Origin: Paraburkholderia xenovorans LB400
Lineage (GTDB): Bacteria; Pseudomonadota; Gammaproteobacteria; Burkholderiales; Burkholderiaceae
Length of the DNA stretch: 64,000 bases
Reading direction: 5' to 3'
Assembly (NCBI RefSeq): GCF_000013645.1
Contig: NC_007952.1
Span: 2,542,001-2,606,000, forward strand
Part shown: positions 60,455-64,000 of the stretch, piece by piece
Layout: every line of letters begins with the position of its first letter
How positions within the stretch are numbered: the first letter of the stretch is position 1
Notes under the pieces: model-generated
The model's input: only the letters and a program-made list of their open reading frames with translations
Databases searched by the model: none
Told to the model about the DNA's origin: nothing
Made by a program: the position numbers and the translations under genes

Positions 60455-61367
60455 TTCAAAATCCGCTCAGGCCGTTCTGCCCGGCGAGGCCGCACCCATG
60501 CAGACGAACACGCCGGTCCGGCCGCCGCGCCGCCCGGGCCGCGGGCCCCGCATGCTCGCGAAGAAACCCGCCCGGCCCGGCGACACGTTCGGCGTGCCGG
60601 GGCAAGGCAGCAGCGTCGCCACGAGCCTCGTCACCGTGGCCGCATTCATCGGGCTGTGGTTCGCGGCCACCAACCTGCACTGGATCAAGCCGCTGTTTCT
60701 GCCGTCGCCGCAGGCCGTCTACGCGAAGTTCATCTTTGTCGCCACGGAAGGCTTTGCCAATTCCACGCTCGCGCAGCACACGGGAATCAGCCTGCTGCGG
60801 GTCTTCGGCGCATTCCTGCTCGCCTGCCTGAGCGCGATACCCGTCGGCGTGATGATGGGCGTGTCGCGCTTCGCGCGCGGCGCATTCGATCCGCCGATCG
60901 AGTTCTACCGGCCGCTGCCGCCTCTCGCCTATTTGCCGCTCATCATCATCTGGTTCGGCATCGGCGAATTTTCGAAGGTGCTGCTGATTTACCTCGCCAT
61001 TTTCGCGCCGCTCGCCATCGCGGCCCGAGCCGGCGTGCGTTCGGTTTCGATCGAACAGATTCACGCCGCGTATTCGATGGGCGCCTCGCGCACACAAGTC
61101 GTGTTGTACGTGATCCTCAAGTCGGCGATGCCGGAGATCTTTACCGGCATGAGAATCGGCATCGGCGTCGGCTGGACCACGCTGGTGGCCGCCGAAATGG
61201 TCGCGTCGACCAGCGGCCTCGGCTTCATGGTGCTCAACGCGGCGGAATTTCTGGCCAGCGATGTCGTGATCATGGGGATCATCGTGATCGGCTTCTTCGC
61301 GCTCTGCTTCGATCTGCTGATGCGGTATATCGAACGCGTGCTGGTGCCCTGGAAAGGGAAGGTCTGA
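60447..61367 (+). CDS. tauC: Taurine ABC transporter permease
   Basis: A 306-residue inner membrane permease with six helices and the EAA loop IEQIHAAYSMGASRTQVVLYVILKSAMPEIFTGMRIGIGVGWTTLVAAEM, typical of SsuC/TauC. The N-terminus has a long Pro/Arg-rich cytosolic segment. ATG 60447 (GGAG 7 bases upstream) overlaps the end of tauB; an upstream frame from 60423 is less likely. Followed by a clear terminator, which ends the tauABC operon. Confidence 0.92.
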   Translation: MFSSKSAQAVLPGEAAPMQTNTPVRPPRRPGRGPRMLAKKPARPGDTFGVPGQGSSVATSLVTVAAFIGLWFAATNLHWIKPLFLPSPQAVYAKFIFVATEGFANSTLAQHTGISLLRVFGAFLLACLSAIPVGVMMGVSRFARGAFDPPIEFYRPLPPLAYLPLIIIWFGIGEFSKVLLIYLAIFAPLAIAARAGVRSVSIEQIHAAYSMGASRTQVVLYVILKSAMPEIFTGMRIGIGVGWTTLVAAEMVASTSGLGFMVLNAAEFLASDVVIMGIIVIGFFALCFDLLMRYIERVLVPWKGKV

Positions 61368-61392
61368 GCGCGCATCGCCGTTTTTTACCAGC

Positions 61393-61420
61393 AAGGGCCT
61401 TCGGGCCCTTTCTTCTTTCT
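61393..61420 (+). terminator. Rho-independent terminator of tauABC
   Basis: Stem AAGGGCC (61393-61399), TTCG tetraloop, GGCCCTT (61404-61410), followed by TCTTCTTTCTTC, 26 bases after the tauC stop. Confidence 0.88.
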
Positions 61421-61778
61421 TCTTTCGCCTCGCGTCGCGGGCGACACCGCGCTGGACTCAGCGACTCCCCCGCGCTGGCTCTACCCCGCTGCCGCGCCCA
61501 ACGGCAATATCGGTCGCAACGGTAAGACATTTACCTTCCACGAGCGTCGATCCAGTCAGGGGCCATGTGAACGCCATCGTCAAAAGCGGAAGCGTTTCTG
61601 CGCCCGTCGCGACTCCGCAAGCGCCGGCACATCCGCACTGACCGATTCATTTTTGATACAAATCGTTCCATTTATTTGAATTTAGGTTGACGCGCAGAAA
61701 CACCTGCCCTACATTTTAGACACCAAGCATTTTTCGGTATTTTTTGTTCCACTTATTTCGAAGAATCGGAGACACCCC
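61421..61778 (+). promoter_or_regulatory. xsc upstream region with a repeated GTTCCA-TTATTT element
   Basis: About 360 bases without a gene; the last 130 are strikingly AT-rich for this genome. GTTCCATTTATTTGAA at 61665-61680 recurs as GTTCCACTTATTTCGAA at 61746-61762, 81 bases apart and both in the same direction, each with TTC/GAA ends. A shared regulator (the third IclR protein or TauR) may bind both, and the second copy is close enough to the start to affect initiation. Confidence 0.5.
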
Positions 61779-63611
61779 ATGAGCGAGCAGAATCCTTCCC
61801 CGCGCGACGCCACCGCTGAGAACCGTGTCAGCGGCCCGCAGGCCATGACGCCATCGGAGGCATTTGTCGAAACCCTGGCGGCCAACGGCGTGACCGATAT
61901 GTTCGGCATCATGGGCTCCGCATTCATGGACGCGATGGACATTTTTGCGCCCGCCGGCATCCGCCTGATTCCGGTGGTGCACGAGCAAGGCGCCGGTCAC
62001 ATGGCCGACGGCTACTCGCGCGTGTCGGGACGCCACGGCGTGGTGATCGGCCAGAACGGCCCGGGCATCAGCAACTGCGTCACGGCGATCGCGGCGGCCT
62101 ATTGGGCGCACAGCCCGGTGGTGATCGTCACGCCGGAAGCCGGCACGATGGGCATCGGTCTCGGCGGCTTCCAGGAAGCCAAACAACTGCCCATGTTCCA
62201 GGAGTTCACCAAGTACCAGGGCCATGTGACCCATCCGGCGCGCATGGCGGAATTCACGGGCCGCTGCTTCGACCGCGCAATGGCGGAGATGGGACCGACC
62301 CAGCTCAATATCCCGCGCGATTACTTCTACGGCCAGGTCAAAGTGGAAATCCCGCAGCCGCAGCGTCTCGATCGCGGCGCGGGCGGTGAGCAGCGCCTGA
62401 ACGAAGCGGCCGAGCTGCTCGCGCAAGCCAGATTTCCGGTGATCATTTCCGGCGGCGGCGTGGTGATGGCCGATGCGATCGAAGAGTGCAAGGCGCTCGC
62501 CGAACGTCTGAACGCGCCGGTCGTCAACAGCTACCTGCACAACGATTCCTTCCCGGCCAATCATCCGCTGTGGTGCGGCCCGCTCGGCTATCAAGGCTCG
62601 AAGGCGGCAATGAAGCTGCTCTCGCGCGCCGACGTCGTGATCGCGCTCGGCTCGCGTCTCGGACCGTTCGGCACGCTGCCGCAGCACGGCCTCGACTACT
62701 GGCCGACCAATGCGAAGATCATCCAGATCGACGCCGATCACAAGATGCTCGGCCTCGTGAAGAAAATCTCGGTGGGCATCTGCGGCGACGCGAAGGCCGC
62801 CGCTGTCGCACTGACCGAACGCCTCGCCGGACGCACGATTGCAAGCGACGCCACGCGCGAGGAACGCGGCGCTCAGATCGCTGCCGAAAAAGCGGCGTGG
62901 GAGAAAGAGCTCGACGAGTGGACGCACGAACGCGACGCCTACAGCCTCGACATGATCGAGGAACAGAAGCACGAGCGCACGCCCGGCGGCGGCGCCTATC
63001 TTCATCCGCGCCAGGTGCTGCGCGAACTGGAAAAGGCCATGCCGGAAGACGTGATGGTGTCGACCGACATCGGCAACATCAACTCGGTGGCCAACAGCTA
63101 TCTGCGCTTCAACAAGCCGCGCAGCTTCTTCGCGGCGATGAGCTGGGGCAATTGCGGCTACGCGTTTCCGACCATCATCGGCGCCAAGGTCGCGGCGCCG
63201 CACCGTCCGGCCGTTTCGTATGCGGGTGACGGCGCATGGGGCATGAGCCTGATGGAAACCATGACCTGCGTGCGCCACAACATTCCGGTGACGGCGGTGG
63301 TGTTCCATAACCGCCAGTGGGGCGCCGAGAAAAAGAACCAGGTGGACTTCTACAATCGCCGCTTCGTGGCGGGCGAGCTTGATAACCAGAGCTTCGCGGC
63401 CATTGCGCGCGCGATGGGCGCCGAGGGCGTCGTGGTGGATCGCCTGGAAGACGTCGGCCCCGCGCTCAAGCGTGCGATCGACGCGCAGATGAACCGCGGC
63501 AAGACCACGATCATCGAGATCATGTGCACCCGTGAACTGGGCGATCCGTTCCGCCGGGACGCACTCTCCAAGCCCGTGCGCATGCTCGACAAGTACAAGG
63601 ACTACGTCTGA
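61779..63611 (+). CDS. xsc: Sulfoacetaldehyde acetyltransferase
   Basis: A 610-residue thiamine-diphosphate enzyme that converts sulfoacetaldehyde plus phosphate to acetyl phosphate and sulfite. N-terminal pyrimidine-binding domain with the catalytic glutamate in VVHEQGAGHMADGYSRVSG; GQNGPGISNCVTAIAAAYWAHSP is an Xsc hallmark; the C-terminal diphosphate/Mg site is GDGAWGMSLMETMTCVRHNIPVTAVVFHNRQWG. Length matches known Xsc. GGAG lies 8 bases before the ATG. It is the convergence point of the taurine, isethionate and sulfoacetate routes encoded just upstream, and is followed by pta. Confidence 0.95.
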   Translation: MSEQNPSPRDATAENRVSGPQAMTPSEAFVETLAANGVTDMFGIMGSAFMDAMDIFAPAGIRLIPVVHEQGAGHMADGYSRVSGRHGVVIGQNGPGISNCVTAIAAAYWAHSPVVIVTPEAGTMGIGLGGFQEAKQLPMFQEFTKYQGHVTHPARMAEFTGRCFDRAMAEMGPTQLNIPRDYFYGQVKVEIPQPQRLDRGAGGEQRLNEAAELLAQARFPVIISGGGVVMADAIEECKALAERLNAPVVNSYLHNDSFPANHPLWCGPLGYQGSKAAMKLLSRADVVIALGSRLGPFGTLPQHGLDYWPTNAKIIQIDADHKMLGLVKKISVGICGDAKAAAVALTERLAGRTIASDATREERGAQIAAEKAAWEKELDEWTHERDAYSLDMIEEQKHERTPGGGAYLHPRQVLRELEKAMPEDVMVSTDIGNINSVANSYLRFNKPRSFFAAMSWGNCGYAFPTIIGAKVAAPHRPAVSYAGDGAWGMSLMETMTCVRHNIPVTAVVFHNRQWGAEKKNQVDFYNRRFVAGELDNQSFAAIARAMGAEGVVVDRLEDVGPALKRAIDAQMNRGKTTIIEIMCTRELGDPFRRDALSKPVRMLDKYKDYV

Positions 63612-63625
63612 GCGTTCAGGCGCCG

Positions 63626-63657
63626 GCGGGCTCCGTACCCAGGCGCACGGAGCCCGC
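63626..63657 (+). terminator. Perfect hairpin between xsc and pta
   Basis: An 11-bp perfect stem, GCGGGCTCCGT (63626-63636) with ACGGAGCCCGC (63647-63657) and a 10-base loop, 15 bases after the xsc stop. No T-run follows, so partial attenuation or 3' protection of xsc mRNA is likely rather than full termination. Confidence 0.55.
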
Positions 63658-63753
63658 AGCGCCCACTGCCCGGAAACAGGGCGTGCCTTGCCGGGCGCTC
63701 TGTCTCCGGCTGCTTTGTTGCGAGTCTCGCGCCCTCCTCGATCGGCCATTGCC

Positions 63754-64000
63754 ATGAAAGCCATCAACCGCATCATTGAACAAGCGCGCCGTTCGCCGAT
63801 GCGCATCGTGCTGAGCGAGGCCGAGGATCCGCGCGTGTTGCAGGCGGCGCAACGCGCGAGCCACGAAGGCATTGCCCGGATTCTGCTCGCGGGCGACGCC
63901 GCGCGCATTCGCGAGGCGGCGGCCCGCTTCGACGTCGATCTGTCCGGGATGGAGCTGGTGGACCCCGCCGCGTCGGCGCTCGCAGCGTCTTATGCCGACG
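63754..64000 (+). CDS. pta: Phosphate acetyltransferase, N-terminal part
   Basis: About 82 codons before the window edge: MKAINRIIEQARRSPMRIVL, then SEAEDPRVLQAAQRASHEGI and ARILLAGDAARIREAAARF. This is the N-terminus of the short (about 330-residue) Pta seen next to xsc in sulfonate degraders. It turns the acetyl phosphate made by Xsc into acetyl-CoA. It starts 142 bases after xsc, probably in the same transcription unit. Confidence 0.9.
   Translation, partial: MKAINRIIEQARRSPMRIVLSEAEDPRVLQAAQRASHEGIARILLAGDAARIREAAARFDVDLSGMELVDPAASALAASYAD

Noticed and set aside
61716..63908. A 730-codon minus-strand frame covering xsc and the start of pta.
   Set aside because: Antisense to two recognised enzymes, with no motif of its own; length is a by-product of GC-rich codon use.

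Overview
The window reads as a high-GC betaproteobacterial replicon, most like Paraburkholderia/Burkholderia sensu lato. Pointers are two DUF4148 secreted proteins, an adjacent DUF3443/DUF2844 pair, a phasin, several RND/HlyD/TolC-type exporters and a Cupriavidus-like C2-sulfonate gene set. No tRNA, rRNA, CRISPR array, insertion sequence or phage gene was seen. All family assignments are by eye; no database search was possible.

Layout. 1-353: start of a NupC-type nucleoside permease. 0.5-7.0 kb: a thiolase and a tripartite EmrAB/outer-membrane-factor drug exporter, followed by two MarR repressors; the same 12-bp operator-like word lies in front of emrA and both marR genes. 7.0-13.0 kb: a compact minus-strand operon encoding a 46-residue cysteine-rich peptide with a double-glycine leader (core starting CCKCCC), a divergent LpxL-like acyltransferase, an HlyD adaptor, a C39-peptidase ABC exporter and a TolC channel. 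This is a self-contained peptide maturation and type I secretion system and the best candidate here for an undescribed system. An orphan, domain-trimmed fimbrial usher lies just upstream. 15.7-24.5 kb: the transglutaminase / circularly permuted ATP-grasp / alpha-E cluster with a divergent zinc metallopeptidase. 24.8-26.6 kb: an orphan HMW1C-type glycosyltransferase. 26.7-29.5 kb: DUF3443 (pepsin-like DTGS/DSGS motifs), DUF2844 and a phasin. 30-36.5 kb: a mixed accessory stretch with a DUF4410 lipoprotein, a RibD-like reductase, a XenA-like ene-reductase with divergent ArsR, a lone receiver protein, a truncated MFS gene and small secreted proteins.

36.5-44.8 kb: a heavy-metal efflux operon (czcCBA-like) with its OmpR/histidine-kinase pair downstream. 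A 15-bp cop-box-like site in front of czcC is repeated identically in front of a small DUF4148 gene 9 kb away, which suggests one metal regulon.

45-64 kb: a C2-sulfonate catabolic island. sauSTU with sauI would convert sulfoacetate via sulfoacetyl-CoA to sulfoacetaldehyde. iseJ/iseU with iseR would oxidise isethionate to sulfoacetaldehyde. tauABC with a MocR-type tauR would import taurine. All converge on xsc, which makes acetyl phosphate and sulfite, and pta, which passes the acetyl group to CoA; pta is cut by the window edge. A third IclR regulator and a beta-hydroxyacid dehydrogenase in the island have no assigned role. No taurine dehydrogenase or transaminase and no sulfite exporter or oxidase is in view.
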